DNA of 64,000 nucleotides from Phyllobacterium endophyticum (GCF_003010935.1 NZ_PGGN01000001.1:1612001-1676000), one strand, 5' to 3'. Shown: positions 1 to 8,173, counted from the first letter of the stretch. Program-made: numbers and translations. The notes: generated by a model not told the origin, from the letters alone.

Positions 1-1358
1 GTGGTCAGGTCGATCTTTCCAAGATATTGGCGCGAATAATTCTGCGGTGACCAGTTGCCCCAGGAAACGGCCCCGCCAGAAACCAGCGTCTTCGGGGTCA
101 TGCCTTTTTCCATGGCGGCGGCATAGACATAGGGCTTGAAAGACGAGCCTGCCTGCCTGAGCGCCGCCGTGGCGCGGTTGAACTGGCTTTCGCCATAATC
201 ACGACCGCCAACGATCGCCCGTACGGCGCCGTTGTTTTCCAGAACGACGATAGCAGCCTGCGTGACGTGATATTCCTTGCCGAACTGGCGAAGATGGTAT
301 TCCGCCGATTCTTCGGCTGCCTTCTGTATGCCGGTGTCGAGCGTGGTGCGGACGACGAGCGTGTGCGTCGGCATTTTCTGCGCAACTTTCTTGACCTCGT
401 CGAACGTCCAGTCGAGGAAATAGTCCGGACTTTCCGAACGGCCGCGGTCAACCACCGTGGCCGGGTTGCGGCGTGCGCCAACGACCTGGCCCTCGGTCAT
501 CAATCCGCCCTGGACGAGATTGGACAGAACCACGTTGGCGCGTGCGCGCGCCGCCGGCAGATTGACGTGCGGTGCATATTTCGCCGGAGCCTTGAAGAGG
601 CCCGCCAGCATCGCGGCTTCGGCGAGGTTGACGTCCTTGACGCTCTTGCCGAAGTAGAATTCGGAGGCAGCAGCGATGCCGAATGTTCCGCCGCCCATGT
701 ACGCCCGGTCGAGATATGTCTGGAGAATTTCCTTCTTGCTCAGATTGCTTTCGAGCCAGAGCGCGAGAAATGCTTCCTTGATCTTGCGGTCGATGCTGCG
801 TTCATTGGTGAGAAACAGGTTCTTCGCCAACTGCTGTGTAATGGTCGAGCCACCCTGGACGACGGAATTGGCGCGAAGGTTCTCGGTCATCGCGCGTGAC
901 AGACCGAGGAAATCAATGCCGAAATGGTCGAAGAAACGCCGGTCTTCCGTCGCGAGAACCGCTTTGATGACGTGGTCAGGCAATTCATCGATTGGCACGG
1001 CGCTGCGATGCAGGATGCCGCGCTGGCCGATTTCGTTGCCATAGCGATCAAGAAAGGTGACGGCGAAATCGTCGCGAGTACGCCAGTTCTTGTCAGTCTC
1101 GTGAAAGGCCGGAATCGCCAGCGTAAGCATCACGACCGATCCCGCGGTGCCCCATGTGAAGCCTTCACCAAGAACTTCGAAGATCGCCCTCCGCCAGCCC
1201 GTGACATGGAAGCGCCGAAAGAAAATGGTGGTATCTTCCCAGAATTCCGCTAGCCGGAACCGGGTTTCGTAGAGGGTAGAGTCGATCCAGGCATCAAGCC
1301 CCAGCAGCGGCGAGACCTTGAATCGCTTGCGTTCTTTGTCTGGCCCTGGCTCATCCAT
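1..1358 (-). CDS. PBP1A-family bifunctional peptidoglycan synthase (C-terminus outside window)
   Basis: Inner-membrane enzyme that polymerises lipid II through a glycosyltransferase 51 domain and cross-links peptides through a transpeptidase domain. The complement reads from ATG at 1358 (MDEPGPDKERKR). It has a basic cytoplasmic head, one membrane segment at about residues 65-85 (GTAGSVVMLTLAIPAF), and a GT51 domain with ATEDRRFFDHFG (catalytic Glu), QGGSTITQQLAKN and KIKEAFLALWLE. The transpeptidase domain begins with QAGSSFKPYVYA, where SSFK is the active-site Ser-x-x-Lys. About 452 codons are present and the gene runs off the left edge, so the SxN and KTG motifs are not seen. A 9-bp inverted repeat lies 28 bp upstream. 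The family is certain from these motifs; the exact paralogue is not. Confidence 0.93.
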   Translation of the reverse strand, partial: MDEPGPDKERKRFKVSPLLGLDAWIDSTLYETRFRLAEFWEDTTIFFRRFHVTGWRRAIFEVLGEGFTWGTAGSVVMLTLAIPAFHETDKNWRTRDDFAVTFLDRYGNEIGQRGILHRSAVPIDELPDHVIKAVLATEDRRFFDHFGIDFLGLSRAMTENLRANSVVQGGSTITQQLAKNLFLTNERSIDRKIKEAFLALWLESNLSKKEILQTYLDRAYMGGGTFGIAAASEFYFGKSVKDVNLAEAAMLAGLFKAPAKYAPHVNLPAARARANVVLSNLVQGGLMTEGQVVGARRNPATVVDRGRSESPDYFLDWTFDEVKKVAQKMPTHTLVVRTTLDTGIQKAAEESAEYHLRQFGKEYHVTQAAIVVLENNGAVRAIVGGRDYGESQFNRATAALRQAGSSFKPYVYAAAMEKGMTPKTLVSGGAVSWGNWSPQNYSRQYLGKIDLT

Positions 1359-1385
1359 AAACTTCTTTGCCTGCCCTGTCGTCAG

Positions 1386-1407
1386 CCATATCTCCAGAGA
1401 GATATGG
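1386..1407. promoter_or_regulatory. Perfect 9-bp inverted repeat upstream of the PBP gene
   Basis: CCATATCTC and GAGATATGG are separated by CAGA, 28 bp before the PBP start codon. It could be an operator or a small hairpin in the 5' leader. No run of T follows on either strand, so it is not a typical terminator. The function is inferred only from symmetry and position. Confidence 0.4.
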
Positions 1408-1501
1408 TGTAGCCGATTACGCTTAACAGCTTCTGAAGGCGGCTGCTGACGCGTTTATTCGGCCTTTCCGTCCCAGAAGAAGAGTAGCGCCTTTTTTCAT
1501 A

Positions 1502-1743
1502 GTGCAAAAGGGGCAGCGGTCGCATTGTCCATCGACCGCAGGAAAACAGTTGTTACGCAATGAGAGATCGACCTTACCATTGAGGGAGACAGAATAATTG
1601 TGACCAGACATATTGAATATCCAAGATATGATCTGGATGACATGCTGGCACAGTGTGATTTCTCGGTTCACGCTCAGACGAAGAACAAGCCTGGCTGGAC
1701 ATGCCATCTGCCGGGGAGGGAATATCTGAGTGAATCGTGGTGA
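1502..1743 (+). pseudogene. Remnant of a MazE/PemI-type (AbrB-fold) antitoxin
   Basis: The frame ending with TGA at 1741-1743 reads EIDLTIEGDRIIVTR, then YDLDDMLAQCD, then PGREYLSES. This is the second half of a MazE/PemI antitoxin: the end of the swapped-hairpin DNA-binding fold plus the toxin-binding tail. It overlaps the toxin start by 14 bp, as in intact MazEF pairs. A TGA at 1561 interrupts the frame just before EIDL. The expected first strand (VQKWGNSxAVRLP) is only recognisable in pieces: GTG CAA AAG at 1502 in another frame, and CGCATTGTCC further on. The only start inside the open frame is GTG 1600, giving 47 residues without the DNA-binding half. I infer a frameshifted, possibly non-functional antitoxin; a short toxin-binding peptide could still be made. 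Confidence 0.6.
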
Positions 1744-2101
1744 TATCTACATGGTAGATTTCGAACCCACCAAGGGCCACGAACAACAGCGACGCCCCGC
1801 ATTGGCGATTTCATCATTCATGTTCAACCGCGCAACCGGAACGATGATCGTTGTTCCCATCAGAAGCGATGGAAATTTCTCCAGAAACTTGGGCATATCC
1901 GTCGAGATAACAGGCACGAAAAAGATTACCGGACGTGCATTGAGCGGGCAGGTTCGCGTGCTCGACATAAAGGCGGGTGCTGGCCAGATTGTTGATAAAG
2001 TTGATCCATCCGTCGTCGACCATGTTGCCGCCCAAATAACGGCGATAATTAACGCCAAAAATAGGAAAATAGTCCTTGACTGCGTGACGGTTGTCCTATA
2101 G
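1730..2101 (+). CDS. MazF/PemK/ChpB-family endoribonuclease toxin
   Basis: Toxins of this family cut single-stranded mRNA at short motifs and stop growth when free of their antitoxin. The 123-residue product starts at GTG 1730 and reads MNRGDIYMVDFEPTKGHEQQ, then RRPALAIS, then FNRATGTMIVVPI and NFSRNLGISV. These are the characteristic first strands of ChpB-like members: RGDI, GHEQQ, RRPALV and the GNFA loop. The glycine usually found between EQQ and RRP is missing. The C-terminus carries about 14 residues beyond the usual end (NRKIVLDCVTVVL). It sits between the PBP gene and the GTA-like cluster. Because the antitoxin in front appears broken, the toxin may be weak, silenced, or controlled elsewhere. 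Confidence 0.85.
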   Translation: MNRGDIYMVDFEPTKGHEQQRRPALAISSFMFNRATGTMIVVPIRSDGNFSRNLGISVEITGTKKITGRALSGQVRVLDIKAGAGQIVDKVDPSVVDHVAAQITAIINAKNRKIVLDCVTVVL

Positions 2102-2172
2102 GAATTGGTCATCGTCGGAATTGTGACTGCAAGACCTGTCCGATCCGGCATTTTTCACTTCAGGAACAATTC

Positions 2173-2709
2173 ATGACAGTTCAGTTTGTGATGGCCATGC
2201 GCCGGCGCAGCGCTTTTGCCCTGTGCCGCGAATACGGCATTTCGGCCGGCGAAATCGCGACCGTGATGGGACTGACGAAAGAGCAGTTTCTCAAGGGGCT
2301 GTTCCATGACGGACTCTCCTTCATGGACATGCAGCGCGACAACCGGCAATTGCGGGATGCGCGCAAGATCATGGACCTCCTGCGCAGAGAGCTTGAAACG
2401 CTATCGCGGCTCGAGGGTGATATCACGAGCAAGGCGCGGCTCGATGCCCTGGCCCTGCTTGCCCGAACCATCGACAAGGTTACCGACCTGCAGGATCGCT
2501 TCGCGGCGGGGCGGGCAAAAAGCAGCAGCGCTCTTTCGGCCGATGATCTTCGCGCCGTCCTGAAGCGCATTGACGAGAGGATCGAGGAGCTTGCTCAAAA
2601 CCGCGCAAGAGAGCTGGTCGACAACGAATCTGAGCCTGCAGGAAGCGGAGGCGGTTTATCCGGAATGGATCTGCCAGGGCAGGGTGACGCAACTACCGCC
2701 GCGCAGTGA
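2173..2709 (+). CDS. Terminase small subunit-like protein (GTA gp1-like)
   Basis: The first gene of the GTA-like cluster encodes 178 residues. The N-terminal third reads as a DNA-binding helix-turn-helix (REYGISAGEIATVMGLTKEQFLKG). A long, charged, probably coiled-coil segment follows (RDARKIMDLLRRELETLSRLEGD and later RAVLKRIDERIEELAQNRA). This is the layout of phage small terminases, which recognise DNA and oligomerise through helices. The reading frame runs 140 bp into the large terminase gene. No close family name is recognised, so the role comes from position and architecture. The start at ATG 2173 is preceded by a weak AGGAA at 2161-2165. Confidence 0.7.
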   Translation: MTVQFVMAMRRRSAFALCREYGISAGEIATVMGLTKEQFLKGLFHDGLSFMDMQRDNRQLRDARKIMDLLRRELETLSRLEGDITSKARLDALALLARTIDKVTDLQDRFAAGRAKSSSALSADDLRAVLKRIDERIEELAQNRARELVDNESEPAGSGGGLSGMDLPGQGDATTAAQ

Positions 2710-3883
2710 GTGGCAGACCTGGCTGATCCTTGGCGGGCGCGGTTCCGGCAAGACCCGAATGGGCGCCGAATGGGTCAACGGCGTGGCGCAGGCCTACAGG
2801 CCATTCGCCACCAGAGCCTCCTGCAATATTGCTCTTGTGGGCGAAACACTGGGGGATGTGCGGGAGGTGATGATCGATGGTCCGTCGGGCATCATGAAAG
2901 TGTCCCGCGCGGAGAGACCGCGCTACGAGATGACAAGGCGGCGCCTCCTCTGGGCAAACGGCGCCACCGCCTCGATGTTTTCATCCGAAGACCCCGACAG
3001 TTTGCGCGGCCCGCAGTTCGATGCCGCCTGGTGCGACGAATTGTGCAAATGGAAAAACGTCCAGGAAACCTGGGATATGTTGCAATTCGGCCTGCGCCTG
3101 GGACTGAGCCCGAAACAGGTTGTGACAACGACGCCAAGACCTCTGCCGCTGCTCAAGCACATGCTCGCTGATCCGGCGGTGCAGGTGAGGCGTATGAGGA
3201 TGCAGGAGAATGCGGCGAATCTGGCCCCGGGCTTTGTCAGCCATGTCAACAATCTCTACGGCGGATCCCGCCTCGGAAGGCAGGAACTGGACGGCGAACT
3301 GATCGAAGAACGAGAGGGGGCGCTCTGGTCGAGAATATTGATGGAAAGCGTCTTCTCGCCAGACGTTCCCGAATTGAAGCGGGTCGTCATAGCGATCGAT
3401 CCGCCGGCGAGCGCGACGAAGAAATCCGACGCCTGCGGTATCGTGGCTGCCGGCATCGATGAACATGGAATGGGATGGGTGCTGGCAGATGACAGTTTTG
3501 CACCAGCCAAGCCGCATGAATGGGCGCGGCGCGCTATCGCGCTTTATCACCGGCTGAAAGCCGACCTGATCGTCGCCGAGGTCAACCAGGGCGGCGACAT
3601 GGTTGCTGCCGTCATCGCGGCGGAGGATCCACACGTTCCGGTGCGCAAGGTGAGGGCCAACCGCGGCAAGGCCCTGCGGGCCGAACCGATCGCTGCGCTA
3701 TACGAGCAGGGCAGGGTGCGCCACGCTGCGCGGCTTGCCATGCTCGAAGACGAGATGTGCGACTTCACACATAATGGTTTGTCCAGCGGACGCTCGCCGG
3801 ACCGCGTGGACGCGCTGGTCTGGGCACTAAGCGATCTATTCGGCAGGCGCGAGACCGGGCCGAGGGTCCGGGTGGTGGGCTAG
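2570..3883 (+). CDS. Terminase large subunit (GTA gp2-like)
   Basis: The DNA-packaging motor of the cluster, 437 residues. The Walker A motif is LGGRGSGKT at about residues 54-62. A Walker B-like FDAAWCDELCKW lies near residue 150, and TTTPRP is the coupling motif. The C-terminal RNase H-like nuclease domain begins with VIAIDPPAS and contains DLIVAEVNQGGDM and RSPDRVDALVWAL, giving the acidic metal-binding residues. All expected catalytic elements are present, so the gene looks intact. It overlaps the small terminase gene by 140 bp. The start at ATG 2570 retains the QLPP...W region just before the ATPase. The next gene begins 38 bp downstream, consistent with one operon. Confidence 0.92.
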   Translation: MTRGSRSLLKTAQESWSTTNLSLQEAEAVYPEWICQGRVTQLPPRSEWQTWLILGGRGSGKTRMGAEWVNGVAQAYRPFATRASCNIALVGETLGDVREVMIDGPSGIMKVSRAERPRYEMTRRRLLWANGATASMFSSEDPDSLRGPQFDAAWCDELCKWKNVQETWDMLQFGLRLGLSPKQVVTTTPRPLPLLKHMLADPAVQVRRMRMQENAANLAPGFVSHVNNLYGGSRLGRQELDGELIEEREGALWSRILMESVFSPDVPELKRVVIAIDPPASATKKSDACGIVAAGIDEHGMGWVLADDSFAPAKPHEWARRAIALYHRLKADLIVAEVNQGGDMVAAVIAAEDPHVPVRKVRANRGKALRAEPIAALYEQGRVRHAARLAMLEDEMCDFTHNGLSSGRSPDRVDALVWALSDLFGRRETGPRVRVVG

Positions 3884-3921
3884 ACCCTCCAAATTTTCAC
3901 AAAGATAGAAAGAAGACCTTC

Positions 3922-5085
3922 ATGGCACTTAACTGGCCGTGGCGCAGACGCGCTGCGAACGAGAACCCGTATCTGCAGCAGAAGTCGGCTCAGGGCTTCG
4001 TCGCCCTGCAATTCGACCGCGAGGCGCGCTGGTCGCAAAGCGGTTATGTCGGGCTGTCGCGGCAAGGCTTCATGCGTAATCCCGTAGCCTACCGCTGTGT
4101 CAGGCACCTGGCTGAGGCGGCGGCCGCAACGCCCTGGCTGCTCTATGAGCGCAAAGCCGAGCACAGTGAACACCCGCTGCTCGACTTGTTGACCAGCCCG
4201 CATCGCGGCACCGACGGCGCGAGCTTCTTCGAGGGCCTTTACGGTCATATCCTCCTGTCGGGAAACGCCTATCTGGAACGCGTCCAAGGCAGTGGCGACG
4301 CAAGCGAACTGCACCTGTTGCGGCCGGACCGCGTCCGTATCCTTGCCGATGACAATGGCTGGCCGGTTGCGCTGAACTACGGCGTAGGGGCGCAGAAGCG
4401 CACGATCCCGCTCGAGGAAGGACACGGGCTGCATCTGAAGCTCTTCCATCCGCTCGACGATCATTATGGTTTTGCTCCGCTGGAAGCGGCGCTGATGGCA
4501 CTCGACATCCACAACGCGTCGGGCTCGTGGAACAAGGCGCTGCTGGATAATTCGGCGCGGCCCTCCGGGGCGCTCGTCTATGCGCCGGGCGAAACCAGCC
4601 ACCTGACGGAAGACCAGTTCGAGCGGCTGAAGGGCGAACTCGAAGAAGGTTATACGGGCGCCGCGAAGGCCGGGCGTCCGCTGCTGCTGGAAGGTGGGCT
4701 CGACTGGAAAAGCATGGGCTTGTCACCCCTCGACATGGACTTCATCGCTGCAAAGAACACCGCGAGCCGCGATATCGCGCTGGCATTCGGCATTCCGCCG
4801 ATGCTGCTCGGCATCCCGGGAGACAACACCTACGCCAATTACGCAGAAGCAAACCGCGCCTTTTACCGCCTGACTGTCATCCCGCTGGTGACCCGCACGG
4901 CGAAGGCGATCAGCAACTGGCTCGGTCCGGTCTATGGCGAGGACCTGCGGCTGGAACCGGACCTCGACCGTGTCGATGGCCTGTCGCAGGAGCGGGACGC
5001 CCTCTGGCAGCGGATCGGTGCGGCGCCGTTCCTGACCGACGACGAAAAGCGCGAAGCCGTCGGATACACCTCGAAGGGAGAATGA
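3922..5085 (+). CDS. Phage/GTA portal protein (HK97 family, gp3-like)
   Basis: The portal forms the dodecameric ring through which DNA enters the head. The 387-residue protein shows HK97-portal signatures: NPVAYRCVRHLAEAAAATPW, DLLTSPHRGTDGASFFEGLYGHILLSGNAYLE, LHLLRPDRVRI, and AFGIPPMLLGIPGDNTYANYAEANRAFYRLTVIPLV. The length is typical of the family. The start is ATG 3922, with GAAAGAAGA about ten bases upstream. It lies 1 bp from the next ORF and 38 bp after the large terminase. No break is visible. Confidence 0.93.
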   Translation: MALNWPWRRRAANENPYLQQKSAQGFVALQFDREARWSQSGYVGLSRQGFMRNPVAYRCVRHLAEAAAATPWLLYERKAEHSEHPLLDLLTSPHRGTDGASFFEGLYGHILLSGNAYLERVQGSGDASELHLLRPDRVRILADDNGWPVALNYGVGAQKRTIPLEEGHGLHLKLFHPLDDHYGFAPLEAALMALDIHNASGSWNKALLDNSARPSGALVYAPGETSHLTEDQFERLKGELEEGYTGAAKAGRPLLLEGGLDWKSMGLSPLDMDFIAAKNTASRDIALAFGIPPMLLGIPGDNTYANYAEANRAFYRLTVIPLVTRTAKAISNWLGPVYGEDLRLEPDLDRVDGLSQERDALWQRIGAAPFLTDDEKREAVGYTSKGE

Positions 5086-5086
5086 C

Positions 5087-5455
5087 ATGACACACTGGTC
5101 CGATGCCGCCTTAATCCTGGCGGCAAAGGCGGCGGGAGCCATTGCAGGCTCCGCCGTTTCCCTCGCTTACATGCTGCCGAAAGACAAGAGCGAAGCGGCT
5201 ATCCGCTTTCTCGTCGGCATTGTCTGCGGCCTGGCTTTCGGCGGCGCAGCCGGGGTCAAGATAGCGGCCGAACTCGATATCGGCGGCGAACTCGGCAAAG
5301 GCGAACTGATGCTGATGGGCGCCGCCGCAGCAAGTCTCGCCGCCTGGACGGCACTCGGTATTTTCGCGCGCATCGCCGCGCGGATGGGTGAAACCAGGCT
5401 TCCGCAAATCGATAGCGATGCCTCCGGCAAGAGGGATATCGCCAATGTCCGTTAA
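5087..5455 (+). CDS. Small membrane protein of the GTA cluster (g3.5 position)
   Basis: 122 residues between portal and protease, where RcGTA has orfg3.5. It has two to three hydrophobic segments (AALILAAKAAGAIAGSAVSLAYML, AIRFLVGIVCGLAFGGAAGV, MLMGAAAASLAAWTALGIFARIA), so it is probably an integral membrane protein. The start is ATG 5087 with AAGGGAG upstream. The stop overlaps the protease start at 5445 by 11 bp, which argues for translational coupling. The function is unknown; proteins of this size and position recur in alphaproteobacterial GTA-like clusters. Confidence 0.75.
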   Translation: MTHWSDAALILAAKAAGAIAGSAVSLAYMLPKDKSEAAIRFLVGIVCGLAFGGAAGVKIAAELDIGGELGKGELMLMGAAAASLAAWTALGIFARIAARMGETRLPQIDSDASGKRDIANVR

Positions 5456-5894
5456 TACGAGAACAAACAGGCAATTTCTGCCGCGCCTTGAGAAGAAATA
5501 CACGGGATTGACCGTCGAAACCGTCGCGGAGGATGGCAGGTTTTCCGGCTATGCCAGCCTGTTCGGCGAGGTCGACCTCGGCAAGGACGCGATTGAAGCC
5601 GGGGCGTTTCTGAAATCGATCCGGACACGTGGTGCTGCCGGCATCCGCATGCTGTGGCAGCACGATCCGAACCAGCCGATCGGCACCTGGACGGACATTC
5701 GCGAAGACAGGCGCGGGCTCTATGTCGAGGGCAAGCTGACCAAGGGTGTCGCCAAGGCCGCGGAAGTGCTGCAACTGATGCGTTCCGGCGCCATCGACGG
5801 GCTCTCTGTTCGCGCAAGACGATCAAGGCCAAGGCGGATGGCGGCGGCATCCGCCATATCCACGAGGCCGACCTTTGGGAAATCTCCGTGGTGA
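5445..5894 (+). pseudogene. Prohead (HK97-type) protease, frameshifted at the catalytic serine
   Basis: HK97-type (S78) proteases cleave scaffolding parts of the capsid protein during head maturation. From ATG 5445 (MSVNTRTNRQFLPRL) the product shows FSGYASLFGEVDLGKDAIEAGAF, MLWQHDPNQPIGTW with the catalytic His, LYVEGKL, and MRSGAIDGLS with the catalytic Ser. Immediately after GLSV the frame becomes nonsense (RARRSRPRRM) and stops at 5894. The expected continuation (KTIKAKADGGGIRHIHEADLWEISVVTFPM) lies one frame over, from about 5815. The pattern fits a small deletion of part of the usual GLSVGFR codons. No classic X-XXY-YYZ slippery heptamer is visible at the junction. Unless frameshifting occurs, no complete protease is made. 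The second frame runs on into toxin A. Confidence 0.82.
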
Positions 5895-6293
5895 CGTTTC
5901 CGATGCTGCCATCGGCGCGGGTGGGGCAGGTGAAGAGCCTGCCCGCCGACGCCATGCCGGACAAGGACTATTCCAACCAGCACCGGCTTTTGTGGAACAT
6001 CAAGGCCAACGAGGTCCTGATCGAGGCGCTGAAACGTTCGCCGCAGAGCGATTACAACTGCCGCTGGCTGGCGCGGCTGAGAGACGAGAACGCCGAGCTG
6101 AAAGGCCCTTCGACGCTCTATGAGCCGTTCCAGATCTGGTACCGCAAGTACAATCCCGACCAGCCGCGTGTCTCGGCGGGCAACCCCGATGGCGGGCAGT
6201 GGACGGATGGCGGGGGCGGCGGCGGGGGTGGCCAGCCGCTCACGCAGGAGGCGTTTGACCAAAGATCAGGCGGGCCCAAGGAAAAGCCTGATG
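5660..6293 (+). repeat. Long direct repeat, copy A (protease 3' half plus linker)
   Basis: A 634-bp segment repeated at 7540-8173 with constant offset 1880 and no insertion or deletion. Part of it recurs at 9329-9651 (offset 3384), also without indels. It starts inside the protease at the HDPNQPIGTW codons and ends in the first codons of the variable tip. Over the 306 bp from ATGCCGGAC, copies A and B differ at about thirteen positions. Repeats of this length and identity are good substrates for homologous recombination. Confidence 0.93.
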
Positions 6294-7045
6294 GCACTGG
6301 TTCAAGAGGCGGGCGTTTTGGCGGAGCTCTGCCAGCGAAGACGCCGGATACCGGCGCGAAGGCGCCGGATGGCACACCGGTGCAACCAGTGCAAGGCCGG
6401 GGAGGCGGGCGTCGCGGCGGCGGCGCGATAATCCGAAATATTGCTGGCCGCAATGTGGAAATAACGCCTGAGCAGGCGGTGCGGCTGGACCGCTCTGGGA
6501 GAGAAGCAGATAACGCAATCGGCCGGGTGCGACAACGCGATCCGAACTGGCAACCACGACCTGGAGCATATGAAGGCGTCGAAGGCGCAATACGTTACAA
6601 CGAGTTCAGAGCCCGGGAAGCGGAAGGGAGAATACAGGAGCTAAACCGCGAAGTATTCGGACACAATGGCGGCCCCGCGTTGAATAATGCGCCGCCAAGC
6701 AGACATCGCGAGCTTCTGGAAGTGCCGCTACCGCGGCCCAATCGGCCACAAATACCTCCGGTCGCTGCAGGTGCGCCCGATCCGGGCGATGAAATGGCAT
6801 TCAAGCGACCAAACGATAAGCTGCAAAAGCATGACCGAATTGATCTTTCAAGATTTAATGAACGAGTGAAGATAGAGGGTGAAACTGCATTTCGGGATCC
6901 GAAATCCAGTTATTTCATTTCAAGAGATAAAGCTGCAACTGACGCGCACGATGGTGTATGGAAACTGTTAGATCGCCTTGGCAACCGTATCGGAACGATA
7001 ACTGAGGACGGTCGGTTCTTGCGGAAAATGAGGATGCTTGAGTGA
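5930..7045 (+). CDS. Toxin A: linker plus variable C-terminal toxin tip
   Basis: The frame is open from well upstream and carries the second half of the protease fold before this point. The coordinate given is GTG 5930, the equivalent of the only start available in copy B; ATG 5954 is an alternative. The order is: constant linker (YSNQHRLLWNIKANEVL, ALKRSPQSDYNCRWLARLRDENAEL, YEPFQIWYRKY), the motif PDQPRVSAGNPDGGQWT at 6152-6205, a glycine-rich hinge, an Ala/Pro/Gly-rich spacer, then a C-terminal domain of about 80 residues. That domain ends DPKSSYFISRDKAATDAHDG, VWKLLDRLGNRIGT and EDGRFLRK. It resembles small RNase-type polymorphic toxin tips (possibly the Ntox21 type), but the family is uncertain. 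The stop overlaps the next gene by 4 bp. Confidence 0.7.
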   Translation: MKSLPADAMPDKDYSNQHRLLWNIKANEVLIEALKRSPQSDYNCRWLARLRDENAELKGPSTLYEPFQIWYRKYNPDQPRVSAGNPDGGQWTDGGGGGGGGQPLTQEAFDQRSGGPKEKPDGTGSRGGRFGGALPAKTPDTGAKAPDGTPVQPVQGRGGGRRGGGAIIRNIAGRNVEITPEQAVRLDRSGREADNAIGRVRQRDPNWQPRPGAYEGVEGAIRYNEFRAREAEGRIQELNREVFGHNGGPALNNAPPSRHRELLEVPLPRPNRPQIPPVAAGAPDPGDEMAFKRPNDKLQKHDRIDLSRFNERVKIEGETAFRDPKSSYFISRDKAATDAHDGVWKLLDRLGNRIGTITEDGRFLRKMRMLE

Positions 7046-7533
7046 GAGACGAAGCGCTATCGCCGTATGCTGGCCTGTTTCCGGAGTTTGAAAGGGACGA
7101 GGGTATTAATGGCCTTATTGCACAGGGCATTCCTTCTTTTATCGTCTCAGTATTTGATCATTGGATGGGTGGCGACGAGGCTGCTGACAGCGAGATCATG
7201 TTTTATGCTCTCGCGCGTTCGAGCGGCAAATTAGATGAGTACAATGTCGGAGAAAAGAGGTTTCTCAAGCTTTATCAAACCTTGTCCTCGGGAGGGGTAA
7301 TCTGCAACTACCCAAGCCCAATGAGGAAGTTTGATAGCTACAATCAAGTATTGGAAAAGGTGATTAAAAACAGCCTGAGAGAAAAGCACAGGTTTGATAT
7401 GTATTTCATCGCGTATGAAGTCAGAGTGTTTGGAGGGTTTGACAGGACTGACATTTTTTTGCCGAAGGATCAAGGGAAAATCCAGAACATCTATCATGCG
7501 GTCGAAGAAGCGGGACTTCACGTTCTAAATTAA
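7042..7533 (+). CDS. Putative immunity protein for toxin A
   Basis: 163 residues starting at GTG 7042, overlapping the toxin A stop (GTGA). This is the tight arrangement expected for a toxin followed by its antidote. The product is acidic to neutral and soluble, with no signal peptide or membrane segment (MRDEALSPYAGLFPEFERDEGING; later MFYALARSSGKLDEYNVGEKRF). No family is recognised. Base composition is visibly more AT-rich than the surrounding phage-type genes, which fits acquisition as part of a mobile cassette. The role is inferred from position, size and coupling. Repeat copy B begins 7 bp after its stop codon. Confidence 0.6.
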   Translation: MRDEALSPYAGLFPEFERDEGINGLIAQGIPSFIVSVFDHWMGGDEAADSEIMFYALARSSGKLDEYNVGEKRFLKLYQTLSSGGVICNYPSPMRKFDSYNQVLEKVIKNSLREKHRFDMYFIAYEVRVFGGFDRTDIFLPKDQGKIQNIYHAVEEAGLHVLN

Positions 7534-7539
7534 CCGCCC

Positions 7540-7809
7540 GCACGATCCGAACCAGCCGATCGGCACCTGGACGGACATTCGCGAAGACAGGCGCGGGCTC
7601 TATGTCGAGGGTAAGCTGACCAAGGGTGTCGCCAAGGCCGCGGAAGTGCTGGAACTGATGCGTTCCGGCGCCATCGACGGGCTCTCTGTTCGCGCAAGAC
7701 AATCAAGGCCAAGGCGGATGGCGGCGGCATCCGCCATATCCACGAAGCCGACCTTTGGGAAATCTCGGTGGTGACGTTTCCGATGCTGCTTGTCGCGCGG
7801 GTGGGGTAG
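7540..7809 (+). pseudogene. Prohead protease fragment in repeat copy B
   Basis: It encodes HDPNQPIGTW through GLSV in one frame, then KTIKAKADGGGIRHIHEADLWEISVVTFPM in the next, as in copy A, but without the protease N-terminus. CAG (copy A, in front of GTG 5930) has become TAG at 7807-7809. This stop separates the fragment from the toxin B reading frame, so toxin B must use its own start. Confidence 0.85.
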
Positions 7810-8173
7810 GTGAAGAGCCTGCCCGCCGACGCCATGCCGGACAGGGACTATTCCAACCAGCACCGGCTCTTGTGGAACATCAAGGCCAACGAGGTCCTGA
7901 TCGAGGCGCTGAAACGTTCGCCGCAGAGCGATTACAACTGCCGCTGGCTGGCGCGGCTGAGAGACGAGAACGCCGAGCTGAAAGGCCACTCGACGCTCTA
8001 TGAGCCGTTCCAGATCTGGTACCGCAAGTACAATCCCGACCAGCCGCGCGTTTCAGCGGGCAACCCCGATGGCGGGCAGTGGACGGATGGAGGTGGGGGA
8101 GGCGGGGGTGGCCAGCCGCTCTCGCAGGAGGCGTTCGATCGAAGATCGGGCGGGGCCAGGGAAAAACCGGAGA
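7540..8173 (+). repeat. Long direct repeat, copy B
   Basis: Colinear with 5660-6293 at a fixed offset of 1880 bp. It begins abruptly at GCACGATCCGAACCAG just after the immunity A stop codon, and contains the same frameshifted GGGCTCTCTGTTCGCGCAAGAC junction. The shared frameshift implies that the protease lesion predates the duplication, or was copied along with it. Confidence 0.93.

Noticed and set aside
267-899. 210-codon open frame on the plus strand
   Set aside because: It is antisense to the PBP1A gene with GT51 and SSFK motifs in the other strand.
5806-5822. Programmed -1 ribosomal frameshift joining protease and toxin A
   Set aside because: The frame relation fits -1, but no X-XXY-YYZ slippery heptamer or clear downstream pseudoknot is visible, and codons of the usual GLSVGFR motif appear deleted. 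Kept only as an open question in a finding.
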